Below, in pieces: positions 34,401-43,731 of a stretch of 64,000 nt of DNA. Position 1 is the first letter of the stretch, and each line of letters begins with the position of its first letter. The DNA comes from Pasteurella dagmatis. GTDB taxonomy: Bacteria > Pseudomonadota > Gammaproteobacteria > Enterobacterales > Pasteurellaceae. The DNA is taken from positions 1,054,001-1,118,000 of the forward strand of contig NZ_LT906448.1 in the NCBI RefSeq assembly GCF_900186835.1, written 5' to 3'. The translations under genes were made by a program, and so were the position numbers. Under the pieces are notes generated by a model, which did not search any database, was not told the DNA's origin, and worked only from the letters and a program-made list of their open reading frames with translations.

Positions 34401-37400
34401 ACTGAAATGACCGTTTGTTGGAAATCTTCACGGTTTGCATTTTCATTTTCTTTATTACGGTAGACACCTAAGTTTTTTAATAATGACTTTGATGTATCAA
34501 AACTAATTCCTTTTTGTTTTCTATCTGCACTCGACTCATTACTTGATTTTACTGCTTCTAATAAAATACTCCCTTTTGCTGATACAATAAAATCCCCTTC
34601 AGCCTGCACTTGAGCACCTTCAATTCCTATATCTTTTTTAGTTGCTTGAATATTTAAATTATTTCCAGCAACAATACTTCCCGTTACAGATTTATCAATG
34701 AAATGCGTTTGTTTCAATGAATTTGAACTAGTTCCCATACTCATTACGATAGGTTTAGAAAGGCGTTCAATGACTTCGTAACCAGTATCTGCGATAGTCA
34801 TCACTTTTCCTATTGCACTCTGATTTTTTAACCCGCCTTGCGAATTAATCTGATCTTGTGCCGCTTTTACTGAAGCCCATAAAGGAGAATATGTAAACCC
34901 GACGGAAAAACCACTTGATTTTGCATATTGTGAATTGTGTTGTTGATGTTTTTCGCTAACTGCAATGAGTTTTACATCATTACCTTTCAAAGAGATATCT
35001 CCTGCTGATTTTAAATCAGTTGCAGAAAGTAAAAGCATTTCGTCAGCAAGCACATTGATATTACCTTTAGCAGATAATTCCGTGGTAACAACATTTTCAT
35101 CTAACTTCTTAGTTTCACTACCAGCTTTACTACGTTGATATCCAAAAGAGGCTACACCACCTTTTAAACTGCCTCCCAAACCTGATTTTTTAGTTTCTTG
35201 CCAATGAATTTCATTACGTTGATTTTTGGCTGTATTTAATTCAATTTCTTTCGCATGCAACTTGATATCTTGCTCTGCTTCGACAGACAGTGCTTCTGCA
35301 CTTAAACGTTTCCCAGCTTGTAAAATAACATTCTGAGCCTGAATATCTGTGCCTTGATAGGTTTTCTCTTTGATTTCATCATAGCGAGTGTTTTTCGTTT
35401 TACTCAAAAAAGAACCGCTCTTCATATGATGATATTCACTATAATCTAATTGTTTACTTGCAGAATTGAGTAGCAAATCATTTTCAGCTATTGCAATAAG
35501 CTTTTGCTCAGCCTCTAATTGAGCCGCTTCTGCTCTTAAGTTGCTCGATTGTAAACGTACATCTCCACCACCACTCACACGGCTGATCACTATATCTTGC
35601 ACCCGTTCATTACGATAATTATCTCCAGCACCCATTTTTTCATCAACAACCGTTTCAAGTGCGGTCAAATTAAATTGATTTTTTGCATGAATACTAGTGT
35701 TCCCTACACCTGTATTAATAATATTGGCACCTTGTACTGTCAAATTATCAGCTGTAATGGATAAATTACCCTGTTGTCCTTTTACATAGATAGATGCTTG
35801 ACGAGCTAGATGAGTTTCATCACGCTTATAGTTTTCAGCGTTAATATGTGTAGTATAAGTCTGGCTTTGATGTAACAAATCCTGTTTTACATTCAATTTC
35901 AACGTGTCTTGTGCACTAATTTCACCACCTAAATTGCTGAGACGATCTGCATTAATGATGACTTGTTGAGCATCAAGTTTTCCTTGGTTCGCAAGGTTAT
36001 TAGCATGTATATCTAGTTGCTTTTCAGCCACAATTGCACCAGTATTTTGAAGCAGCTGTGTATTTAGAGAAATATTTTTGGATGCTATTAATGTTCCTAC
36101 TGAATTGACATCATTCTTATGTGGAACAGTATAAACTGTTGGTACTAAAACACGCTGTTGACTACCATCAGGTAAAATGACTATTTGTGGTTCAAACCAA
36201 ACAATATCAGTTGTTAGTTGTTTAATTTGTGCTTCACTTAAACTAATTCCAGGGCGGAGATTAAATTTTTGCGCAAACAAAATTCCACTATCCATCAAAG
36301 CTTTATATTGCTGCTCCATATCTTGATAATTGCCTAAAAACTGACGCCCTGTAAGCTGATTAATTTGATCTCGGATCAGCCGCTGTTCATAATAACCATC
36401 CCCTAAACGTTTATGTACAGCATTATGCTCTGAACGAAGTATATTAAACATATAATCTCCACTCAGCCACTTCTTACGATCAGCAAAAGCGGGATCAGTT
36501 TCTACTAGTACGTGACTCTCTGCTTCAGGATTAATTTTATATAATCGAGAACTCGGTAAAGGAATATTTTCTCCTGTACTTTTCAAGGCTAAACTTTCAC
36601 TGTCGAATGCGTAATTATCAAACACATTTGCGACAGGTAAAGTAATTGGCTTATTTTGTTGAGTCAAAAGCCCCGAATGCCATTGATTATGCTCCCGGCG
36701 ATATTTGTTACGCCCACTACCAGTTTTACTTTTACGCTTTCTTAAAAAACTATAATGTCTATCACCATAAGTCTCAGTAATTTGTCTCCCTTCAGAATTA
36801 ACATTTTCTATTTTTCCTTGCTGGAAGAACAAATTTTCTCCTGAAATGACTCTACTTTTATCATTCAGTAATTTATCTGTATTAATCACTAAAGAACCAC
36901 CAGATAGAATTTCTCCAGCTTGTGTTTTTTTAACAACATCTTCTTTAACAATTCGACGCTTAACATCTGTTTTCCAATAAGCCTCATAGCGTTGCCCAGC
37001 TTGACTTGCTCGATGCTGATTATGTTGTAGGACATGTTTTTGTAGCTCAGCAAATGCAGTTTCGTTATCTTTTACCCATTGCCAATAGGCTGGTTTTACT
37101 TTTTCATCAAAATATACTTTGTCTTGTAAGTATGCTTGATACTCAGCATCGTAAATAGATTTTTTCTTTTGATAATCCGCAAGGCGTTTTTCGTAATCTT
37201 TTAATTGCTGCTCATTCGCATTATCTGGCTTATTCGGCTCAATAGGTGCACGTGGTTCCACAGGGATTTTGGCTGTATTTAATAAATCTGAGAGGTTATC
37301 TCTGATATTTGGCTTTATTGCAAAATGTTCCCAAGCAGGATCTGTTGGGAAATAATAAGAATCTGCGATTAAATCACAATTGGCTCCTTCACCTGCCAAA

Positions 37401-39364
37401 CATTGATTAACTTCAGGTAGATAATTAGATTGAACATCACCATTTTTAGGTTTATGTATTTCATTTGGCACGCCTTTTGCAATATAACCATTACGCCCCC
37501 TACTGCGTTCATGCCAATACACTAAATTCATATCTAAGCGCAAATCATGCTCTGAAACACCTGCGGGGAAAATATAATGCCAATCAATCTCTGTTTCAGA
37601 AATTAAACGTAATTCAGTTTCAAAAAAACGATTTGTATTATTGATGTTTGCAATATTTAATTTCATATTGCCTTGGCTCTCAATCAACGCACTATTGTTA
37701 TCTAAGCGAGTAGCTTGTTCAATCGCATCATATTGTTCATTTAAAGAACCACCAATATACAAACTATCACCACTATAAATTGCAGTAGCCCCTTTCACAT
37801 CCCCTGAATAATGATGATTTTCATTAATAATATGTTTTACACCAATATCAAGACGCTGACGTGCTGCAATAATCGGGCTCACCACACTATCAGTTTTCTC
37901 ATCGTGGTTATGCAACTGCTCTGCACCCAATGCTACTTTGTCACCATAAATACGACCTGTGCCGATATTTTCAATATGTTTTGCCTTAATGACTGTGCTG
38001 GCAATATCGTTTGGTTTGTCTGTTCGGCTATTAATTAAACCTCGGTTAGTCACTTTTCCTTTCGCGTCGATATGTACATCGGCACCTTGTAACTGACCAT
38101 CTTTATTCTGAATTAAGCCGCCACCAACTTTCGTTGTAAGCTGTTGTCCAGCTCCAATAATACCTGATTGAGTTAGTGATTTTTCAGTATGTAACTCTAG
38201 GTTTCCTTGCTGTGCAATTAATTTCCCTGAGCTTGTATTTTCAATTTGTTCTTTGCTTTTAATTTTAAGCTGCTGTTGTGCCTGAATTTGGTTGGTATTT
38301 AGCACTTTTCCATTCACATCAATCACAACGTCGCCTGCCGAAGCACCAATATTCCCAGCATTACGAACACCTAATCCCTCTTCTGTGCCAATTAAGTGAA
38401 TTTTTTCAGCGTACATTCCACCTAAATTAGACACATCTAGGGCGTATTCCACTTCATTTTCTGCTTTTTGATTTTTTAGAGATTTACTGTTAATGATTTG
38501 AACTGCATCATTATTTTTACTGACTTTATTTTGCCCTGTCGTAACATTCACTGCTTTTTTTGACCATACGCCTGCATTAATTTGTGCTTCGCGAGCAATA
38601 ATATCGGTATAATCACTTTGGCTATTGTCCATACCTTTGCCAGTCACTGTCACTTTACCTTTTTCTACGACAAAGCGATCTAAATGCCCATTTTTAAATT
38701 GTGGCTTACCCGTCGTTAAGGTTGCTCTATTTGCGTTGATCACGCCACATCCTTCACAATGCAAGCCACTCGGGTTTGCAATAATGACATCTGCCTTTTG
38801 CCCGGCAACTTCAACATAACCTTTTAATTGACTTGGTTTGTTTGAGTTAACTTCATTAACAATGACTTTTGCTTCTCCCCCAACTAAATAAGGGTTAGCT
38901 TGAACCCAACCGCCTAACTGAGTTTGCGTATGTTGTCGGCTGTTATTTAAAATCGCCCCTTTTTTGTCCACATCAAATTGAGCATAACGGTTATAAGACA
39001 TTCCTTGCTGATTTGGCGTTTGAATATTGACCTGTGGTATGCCATTTGCGGTTTCTATTACTTGTGGGCGTTGGTTTGCTGTCGCCGTAGGATCTGCTTT
39101 AATAATGAGCTGTTCATTTTGTGCTTGCACCTGTGGAATAAAGGTCACAAATCCCCAAGCACAGCAAAGTGCAAAAGAAAGTGGTTTTAAAGAACAATGT
39201 GCCATATTTGAGAAAAGTGCGGTCCATTTTTCAGTAATTTGTGATGTTGTATCTAACGACATAACCTCTGCTTTTGCCTTGCCTTCTTTTTTCGCTAATT
39301 CAGAAACAACCACAAAACGTTGCTGACTTTTACTGAAAATGACACGATAACAATATTTATTCAT
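31493..39364 (-). CDS. cdiA: CdiA-like contact-dependent inhibition exoprotein with alpha/beta-hydrolase tip
   Basis: 2623 residues. Extended signal region MNKYCYRVIFSKSQQRFVVV, signal peptidase site near VQA-Q (residue 81), then a TPS secretion domain with FNV-type beta-helix and VIIANPSGLHCEGCG (residues about 85-330), followed by filamentous hemagglutinin repeats to about 2250. No VENN motif is visible. The variable tip begins near residue 2303 (KDPERLEKL), the point where the orphan copy starts. It contains YFVAFNGILND, a nucleophile-elbow-like GSHSRGT near residue 2475, SQHDTVGS, and ends HNCYGLGQKQC...FNQDVSKP. Probably a lipase-like toxin delivered to neighbouring cells; enzymatic role is inferred. 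Confidence 0.88.
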   Translation of the reverse strand: MNKYCYRVIFSKSQQRFVVVSELAKKEGKAKAEVMSLDTTSQITEKWTALFSNMAHCSLKPLSFALCCAWGFVTFIPQVQAQNEQLIIKADPTATANQRPQVIETANGIPQVNIQTPNQQGMSYNRYAQFDVDKKGAILNNSRQHTQTQLGGWVQANPYLVGGEAKVIVNEVNSNKPSQLKGYVEVAGQKADVIIANPSGLHCEGCGVINANRATLTTGKPQFKNGHLDRFVVEKGKVTVTGKGMDNSQSDYTDIIAREAQINAGVWSKKAVNVTTGQNKVSKNNDAVQIINSKSLKNQKAENEVEYALDVSNLGGMYAEKIHLIGTEEGLGVRNAGNIGASAGDVVIDVNGKVLNTNQIQAQQQLKIKSKEQIENTSSGKLIAQQGNLELHTEKSLTQSGIIGAGQQLTTKVGGGLIQNKDGQLQGADVHIDAKGKVTNRGLINSRTDKPNDIASTVIKAKHIENIGTGRIYGDKVALGAEQLHNHDEKTDSVVSPIIAARQRLDIGVKHIINENHHYSGDVKGATAIYSGDSLYIGGSLNEQYDAIEQATRLDNNSALIESQGNMKLNIANINNTNRFFETELRLISETEIDWHYIFPAGVSEHDLRLDMNLVYWHERSRGRNGYIAKGVPNEIHKPKNGDVQSNYLPEVNQCLAGEGANCDLIADSYYFPTDPAWEHFAIKPNIRDNLSDLLNTAKIPVEPRAPIEPNKPDNANEQQLKDYEKRLADYQKKKSIYDAEYQAYLQDKVYFDEKVKPAYWQWVKDNETAFAELQKHVLQHNQHRASQAGQRYEAYWKTDVKRRIVKEDVVKKTQAGEILSGGSLVINTDKLLNDKSRVISGENLFFQQGKIENVNSEGRQITETYGDRHYSFLRKRKSKTGSGRNKYRREHNQWHSGLLTQQNKPITLPVANVFDNYAFDSESLALKSTGENIPLPSSRLYKINPEAESHVLVETDPAFADRKKWLSGDYMFNILRSEHNAVHKRLGDGYYEQRLIRDQINQLTGRQFLGNYQDMEQQYKALMDSGILFAQKFNLRPGISLSEAQIKQLTTDIVWFEPQIVILPDGSQQRVLVPTVYTVPHKNDVNSVGTLIASKNISLNTQLLQNTGAIVAEKQLDIHANNLANQGKLDAQQVIINADRLSNLGGEISAQDTLKLNVKQDLLHQSQTYTTHINAENYKRDETHLARQASIYVKGQQGNLSITADNLTVQGANIINTGVGNTSIHAKNQFNLTALETVVDEKMGAGDNYRNERVQDIVISRVSGGGDVRLQSSNLRAEAAQLEAEQKLIAIAENDLLLNSASKQLDYSEYHHMKSGSFLSKTKNTRYDEIKEKTYQGTDIQAQNVILQAGKRLSAEALSVEAEQDIKLHAKEIELNTAKNQRNEIHWQETKKSGLGGSLKGGVASFGYQRSKAGSETKKLDENVVTTELSAKGNINVLADEMLLLSATDLKSAGDISLKGNDVKLIAVSEKHQQHNSQYAKSSGFSVGFTYSPLWASVKAAQDQINSQGGLKNQSAIGKVMTIADTGYEVIERLSKPIVMSMGTSSNSLKQTHFIDKSVTGSIVAGNNLNIQATKKDIGIEGAQVQAEGDFIVSAKGSILLEAVKSSNESSADRKQKGISFDTSKSLLKNLGVYRNKENENANREDFQQTVISVGGNSILKAGEDIRSSGVDIVSDGNITLFANNNIELGTTQSKNAYQAKSKGVGFGSAKISDTESFTGVYLDKSRQNANQTLHKGSVIGSNKGNVNIYAGKDYVQDSSAVMANNGELNIVAKGNVISRTKDNVSLASGKTSNTKVGGFAKVSSPLLDVANLVQEAKSTVEDDKAESRLKVLKGAMLGLQGYSAYQSIMSGALLRAEAGVGFKHGQSSYEQRALQSQGNLLNASKGISINTELGKIDLSHIEMTTKDQTGKILPDSYVLLKSKQGIYLDSGREEASSKSKQSNFGAQVGVGVQVGAGTGAYAYVEAGYQRGKQAQHDHQKYHSHVVTNHFKAQTDGDMSLKGASVHANKIDADIKGNLEIISQQDHHTSSSSQTGANIRAQISFGTAWGAGSFSQQKGQSEMAQVTEQSGFFAGDRGYNISADKVNLVGGAIVSKADKSKNSLSAQDFSFTDIRNYSHAKASGLALMGGFSVNRDQTSAEDKHLNAKYRAEKEAKGETFKAANPNQQNVSALKFGLNANDVHSNDFYAASKLLLVNALGNAKASENHHAVTHSVISEGKFNISSTSGQQQIEAITKSTQAENQQVKTADKDKLMKDVEIKTEVNKFLLSQAAGFTDEEYHKMFISEHRMMGFVTDENGNPVKDPERLEKLEKLGREEAIKKGITDQAEIKQYVRDYYDKELGKGYNIYQLYELSDQERQHIKPVTYTDPNTGKQETKYFVAFNGILNDIQAAAKFARQNYIAGRDAQTGTLSTPLYENVYFVHHPKANNIVSELLIAGYQKWTVSADNSVKQAIDILKDKGNSQQGLYLGSHSRGTLTISNALQTLYPDKQNAGLLANTTLKMVGPAANVSKADNILNYLQGKGEDRMSKEGAILIENSQHDTVGSSLFIGNNPYTINTNLKNKGSGVLLWDIAFGESSSHNCYGLGQKQCGEDGYRDEKDNRIMQPEKTIFEFNQDVSKP

Positions 39365-39433
39365 AAAAAATTCCTTTATTCTTTCCTAAAAACTCATCAA
39401 AAATTGACCGTACTTTGTGACTTTTCCAATGAT

Positions 39434-41296
39434 TTAAAAACTGGCGCTTAAATTAAAACCTAACACTGTATTAGCAGTACGAAAACCTTCAGGTACATAA
39501 AGAGGTTTACCGACAAAGAAATCATAGCTAAACCATTTCCAGCTACCTTTAATACCTAAACTCGTGCCAATCAGCGTTGTACCTAATAGATGTTGTGTTG
39601 AAGGGCCACTGACTTTCCCTTTATCAAGTGTCACATAAATTTGCTGCCCTCTATCAACAAGTAGCCAACCCAACTCATTACGCCATACCCAACCACGCTC
39701 TGCAGAAAGTGAAAGTTCCCCATCTGTGCCTCGCACGGTATAACGTCCACCGATACTAAAACGATCTTGTGCCACTAGTGGTGTTTTGTTCCATTGTGCA
39801 TTCCAAGTGGTATTTAAAATAAAGTGCTGTGTAAATAAATCAAAAGGCTTAGTTACACTGATATTCACACTGATGATTTTCATTCGAGATGTGCCTTCAT
39901 TAAGCTTTTCATCAGGTGAAGGTAATGAATGGTTTAGTCCTGTACCTCTTTTATAGTTTGCACCAATTTCTACTGTTGCATTACCTAAATAGGCTTTATG
40001 TTCTACTCCTAATTCCCAACCACCTGTACGTTTACGTTGGATTTCAACTTCGTCCTGATTAATAAAGTTGTGGGATTTTCTCGCCCATAGTGAAGCGGAA
40101 AGTGACGTTTTATGTTGGCTATTACGAAAAACTAAACGAGATAAAGTCAATCGACTATTTTCACTTTCCCCTGAATAGAGAACGGTAGATCCAAAAGCGC
40201 CTGCAACCTCTTGATAATATTCATTTTTAGAATGGCTAGCAGAAAGTTGCCAATAACGCCAAGGAGCGGAGTAATAAAAACTCAAATTGTGGCTTTGGCG
40301 ACGCCCTTTATCATCTTCGCCTGCCCAATGAGGTCGTTTGAGACTGTGTGTAAAGCTAGTATAAAACAAGTCATTCGCTGTAAAGGTATTGTCTAAAGAT
40401 AAGGTTGCAGAACCTTGCCAACGCCCCGTTGACGTCGAGCCCGAGTCATCTAACCCAAGAGTTAAACGAAATGGAAAACGTTGTGCATATTGTACAAATA
40501 AGTCACTTTCCCCTAACTGAGCATCGCCTTCAGCAGGCACAATATTGATTGTCGCATCGGCGGTTGGTACACGTTTAAGATTTTCTAAAGATTGTTCAAT
40601 ATCACGCACATTTAATAAATCACCTTGCTGTGGCACAATGCCAGCCCAAGCTGTTAATTTTGTAAATTTATCGACCGCACTTTTATCTTCAATCATCGTA
40701 TGACGTAATGTTCCTGGAATAGCAGTTAACACTAATTCACCAGAAGTGAGATCTTGTTCACCAACAACAGCACGTGTTGTGACATAACCTTTTTCAATGA
40801 TGGCATTTTGCATTTTTTTCATCAGTACATTGATGCCTTCATTACCTAAACAATGTGGCAGAGTTAAACCTAGTTCACTTGCAGCTTGTTGATAAGCCCA
40901 TTCAAATTGACTTTTCTTTTGCTGAGATGTTTCAAGCTGTTTTGCTAATCGATATGAAAAATCAACTGAAGAAAATGCGGAAAACTGTGTCACAAGGTCT
41001 TGTACAGGTAATTCGGAGGCATGATGTTCAACAACTTGAATTTTATTAATCGGAAAACAAGGTTGTTCATTAACAGGTAATGTGATGGTTGGTACAGGCG
41101 GTTTATCAAATAATACGTCAGATTTTGCCGATAATTGAGCGGATTGCTGTGCTTCTAATGCTTGTTGACGTTGTTGCTGCTGTGCATCTAACTGTTCCAA
41201 TCGTTTTGAGTCAAGCGGAAGATTATTTGCGTTTGCATAGACAAAATTTGAGAAAAAAAGAAATAGAGAGACCCTCGTTAAAAGACTTAAATGCAT
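39434..41296 (-). CDS. cdiB: CdiB-like two-partner secretion outer-membrane transporter
   Basis: 620 residues. Signal peptide ends around FVYA-N. A Gln-rich linker (LEQLDAQQQQRQQALEAQQ) resembles the N-terminal plug helix of TpsB proteins; POTRA regions follow (INKIQVVEHHASEL...; GYVTTRAVVGEQDLTSGELVL), then a 16-strand barrel with VRGTDGE (VRGY-type motif of the substrate loop) and terminal aromatic SF. It exports CdiA across the outer membrane. Located 69 bases upstream of cdiA, so the two form one operon with the immunity gene. Confidence 0.93.
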   Translation of the reverse strand: MHLSLLTRVSLFLFFSNFVYANANNLPLDSKRLEQLDAQQQQRQQALEAQQSAQLSAKSDVLFDKPPVPTITLPVNEQPCFPINKIQVVEHHASELPVQDLVTQFSAFSSVDFSYRLAKQLETSQQKKSQFEWAYQQAASELGLTLPHCLGNEGINVLMKKMQNAIIEKGYVTTRAVVGEQDLTSGELVLTAIPGTLRHTMIEDKSAVDKFTKLTAWAGIVPQQGDLLNVRDIEQSLENLKRVPTADATINIVPAEGDAQLGESDLFVQYAQRFPFRLTLGLDDSGSTSTGRWQGSATLSLDNTFTANDLFYTSFTHSLKRPHWAGEDDKGRRQSHNLSFYYSAPWRYWQLSASHSKNEYYQEVAGAFGSTVLYSGESENSRLTLSRLVFRNSQHKTSLSASLWARKSHNFINQDEVEIQRKRTGGWELGVEHKAYLGNATVEIGANYKRGTGLNHSLPSPDEKLNEGTSRMKIISVNISVTKPFDLFTQHFILNTTWNAQWNKTPLVAQDRFSIGGRYTVRGTDGELSLSAERGWVWRNELGWLLVDRGQQIYVTLDKGKVSGPSTQHLLGTTLIGTSLGIKGSWKWFSYDFFVGKPLYVPEGFRTANTVLGFNLSASF

Positions 41297-41537
41297 AAAC
41301 TACTTTATCCTTAAAAAATCAATAATTAATTTCATATCCTAAATAATTGCAGTGTAATTTATTTCAAATCGTATATATATCTGGAAATTTTAATTCTGAG
41401 AGCTAGATCTCAAAATTAATTTTGGTTTAAAAAAATAAAACTTGAATCGATTTAATAAAATTTATTTTAAAAAATATTCAAGAAAGAAAAGAAAATAAAT
41501 GAATATAAGAAAGGTGAATAATAAAGAGAATATAAAA
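41297..41537 (-). promoter_or_regulatory. AT-rich region upstream of cdiB
   Basis: No gene is seen here. The stretch is very AT-rich and must hold the cdiBAI promoter; AAGGATAAA lies near the cdiB start as a weak ribosome site. I see no clear operator. Its composition would suit silencing by H-NS-like proteins, but that is a guess. Confidence 0.4.
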
Positions 41538-41572
41538 AATAAGCCCTATATTTTATAGGGCTTATTTGTAAT
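41538..41572. terminator. Terminator after the Nramp-type gene
   Basis: AAATAAGCCCTATA and its complement form a fourteen-base stem with a three-base loop and A/T runs; it separates the transporter gene from the cdiB promoter. Confidence 0.8.
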
Positions 41573-41631
41573 GAATGGGTATTTTGATAAGCTACTCAAA
41601 GTGCGGTTATTTATCAAAAAGTTTTGTGAAA

Positions 41632-42900
41632 TTAGTTCAACCAGCCGGCTTGTTGTACGATAAATAATAACGTGAATGATGTTAAATACATTAAGCCGAT
41701 AATTGACAACCAGAATAAGCCACCTTTGACTTTATGCTCGCCTTTTAATACTAACGATAAGTTTAAATACGCAAATACTGGTGTTGAAACAAATGAGGCG
41801 ATCATTGCAAATTTCAACATTGGACCTACCGCATTATTAAAGTAGAAAATAATCGCTAAACCTGAAACTGCTGCGAATAAAATAGCAATATTTAATGTGC
41901 TTGGGCGACTTTCTTGTTTACCTAAGATTAAGCGTAAACTTTCAACGTTTGTGCGTGAATAGCCATCAATAACGGTGATCGTGGTACCAAACATACACAT
42001 AAATGCGATAAATGCAATCAAACCTCTAGCCCATTCACCAATGGTGGATGCGTACATATTGATTAATTGCGCAATATATTTACCACCAACCATTTGTACG
42101 GTTTCACCTGAGCCGTATTGTACTAATGCGCCCAATGCTAAGAAGACTAAGGCAAGAATAGCAGTTCCAATGTAGCCCACGTTGAAATCCCAAATTCCAT
42201 CTTGATAAGACACTTTTGAGATACGGCGTTTTGCAATCACCCACATTGAGTTAATCGCCGAAATTTCGATTGGAGCTGGCATCCAGCCCATTAAGGCAAC
42301 GATAAAACCTAATGCGGCTAAATTCCAAGGGCTTGCACTGACATAATCCGCGGGAGCAACACCATCAATACCATTACGCATTAATGCAATCACTACTGCA
42401 GCAACCGTTGTTACAGTTAACGCAATCATAATTAATTTAGATAATCCGTCTAATAAACGGTATTTACCTAATAATAAAATTATTGTACTCACGCCAATCA
42501 CGATGAAACTTAACGTTGGTATAGGCACTTGCACAGGTAGAACGAAAGTTAAAATTGCAGCACAAAGTAAGCCAACAGCGGCTGTGTTAATCACTGTTGC
42601 AAAAGCATTAAGGATAAAGAAAACCCAAAGATAGTGCTTTCCTTTTCTCAAATAACCTTGAAGTAAGGTTTCACCCGAATCTAAGGTATATTGTACACCA
42701 AAACGAAAGAAGGGGTATTTGAATAAGTTCGCTAAAATAATAATAATCGCTAGCTGCCAACCGTAAATCGCCCCTGATTGTGTGGAAGCGATAATATGCG
42801 ATCCACCTACTGCGGCAGATGCCATTAAGATACCAGGACCTAAAGCAGCAAATTTAGAGTGCCAACTTGATTTTTCTATTTGTTGTATTAATTCTGTCAT
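41632..42900 (-). CDS. Nramp-family divalent metal transporter
   Basis: 422 residues from MTELIQQIEKSSW; a TTG four codons upstream is less likely. About eleven membrane segments. The family signatures are LGPGILMASAAVGGSHI in the first segment (the usual D-P-G-N motif is altered: here GPG then SAAVGGSH) and MGWMPAPIEIS in the middle. Classical metal-binding DPGN is not seen, so this belongs to an Nramp-related branch whose substrate may differ from Mn/Fe. Single gene with its own terminator. Confidence 0.75.
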   Translation of the reverse strand: MTELIQQIEKSSWHSKFAALGPGILMASAAVGGSHIIASTQSGAIYGWQLAIIIILANLFKYPFFRFGVQYTLDSGETLLQGYLRKGKHYLWVFFILNAFATVINTAAVGLLCAAILTFVLPVQVPIPTLSFIVIGVSTIILLLGKYRLLDGLSKLIMIALTVTTVAAVVIALMRNGIDGVAPADYVSASPWNLAALGFIVALMGWMPAPIEISAINSMWVIAKRRISKVSYQDGIWDFNVGYIGTAILALVFLALGALVQYGSGETVQMVGGKYIAQLINMYASTIGEWARGLIAFIAFMCMFGTTITVIDGYSRTNVESLRLILGKQESRPSTLNIAILFAAVSGLAIIFYFNNAVGPMLKFAMIASFVSTPVFAYLNLSLVLKGEHKVKGGLFWLSIIGLMYLTSFTLLFIVQQAGWLN

Positions 42901-43194
42901 AATTTGTTCCAAAAGTTATTGTAATAAGCATTGTTTTCACAATGTTTTAACAATATCTAATATTTGTTTATATTAGTCAACGGAACAAAAATTAATCAAA
43001 ATAGCAGTTTATACTAAAATATACATCAAATTAAGAACAATAAACTTTTTTTAGAAATGAAGATCCACAAAACTATTCAGTCTGAGAATTAGAATGCGAT
43101 ATAAAATAAATTTTAAAAAATAATAAAATAATTTAAAAAAGATATCTGTGATCTTTTTTATCGAGATAAAATTGAGATGAAAAGGGATTTTTAA
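42901..43194. other. Intergenic AT-rich region
   Basis: No gene seen between the transporter start and the tRNA cluster. It presumably holds the transporter promoter and the end of the tRNA transcript; I recognise no further element. Confidence 0.4.
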
Positions 43195-43269
43195 TGGCTG
43201 GGGTACTAGGATTCGAACCTAGGAATGCCGAGATCAAAACCCGGTGCCTTACCGCTTGGCGATACCCCA
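43195..43269 (-). tRNA. tRNA-Gln (TTG), copy 2
   Basis: 75 nt with encoded CCA; 5' TGGGGTATCGCCAAGCGG, anticodon loop TTTTGAT giving TTG. Same sequence as the next copy 119 bases away. Confidence 0.95.
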
Positions 43270-43313
43270 ATTGAAATATCTTGATGTGAGAATTAAGAAG
43301 TTTATTGATAGTA

Positions 43314-43388
43314 TGGCTGGGGTACTAGGATTCGAACCTAGGAATGCCGAGATCAAAACCCGGTGCCTTACCGCTTGGCGATACCCCA
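43314..43388 (-). tRNA. tRNA-Gln (TTG), copy 1
   Basis: 75 nt, same sequence as the neighbouring copy, anticodon TTG, CCA encoded. Confidence 0.95.
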
Positions 43389-43417
43389 ACTACTATGTTG
43401 ATCTGCAAGCTAATGAA

Positions 43418-43502
43418 TGGTGCGGGACGAGGGACTTGAACCCACACACCTCGCGGCGCCAGAACCTAAATCTGGTGCGTCTACCAATTTCGCCAGTCCC
43501 GC
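43418..43502 (-). tRNA. tRNA-Leu (TAG)
   Basis: 85 nt class II tRNA with a long variable arm. Acceptor GCGGGAC/GTCCCGC, anticodon stem CCAGA/TCTGG with loop TTTAGGT, so TAG; CCA encoded. The Met-Leu-Gln-Gln order is like the E. coli metT operon. Confidence 0.94.
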
Positions 43503-43507
43503 AAATA

Positions 43508-43584
43508 TGGTGGCTATGACGGGATTCGAACCTGTGACCCCAACATTATGAGTGTTGTGCTCTAACCAACTGAGCTACATAGCC
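43508..43584 (-). tRNA. tRNA-Met (CAT), elongator
   Basis: 77 nt starting GGCTATGTAGCTCAGTTGG, loop CTCATAA, CCA encoded; close to E. coli metT, and lacking the GGG/CCC initiator stem. Confidence 0.93.
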
Positions 43585-43731
43585 ATTTTCCTATTTGCAT
43601 TCACCTCATCGGCTTTGCGGGGCTAATTATGCTGATATCCATCCCTCTCGTCAACTCTTTTTTTTATAAAAATGAAATTTTCAGCTTATTCGAATAGAGT
43701 TTGAACAGGTTGCACTAAAAATATTCCAGAT

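Noticed and set aside
16428-41296. Prophage or transposon origin of the CDI region
   Set aside because: No phage structural gene, recombinase, inverted terminal repeat or target-site duplication was recognised.
43195-43388. Duplicate tRNA-Gln as an integration scar
   Set aside because: Tandem Gln tRNAs in a Met-Leu-Gln-Gln cluster are usual in gammaproteobacteria (metT operon).
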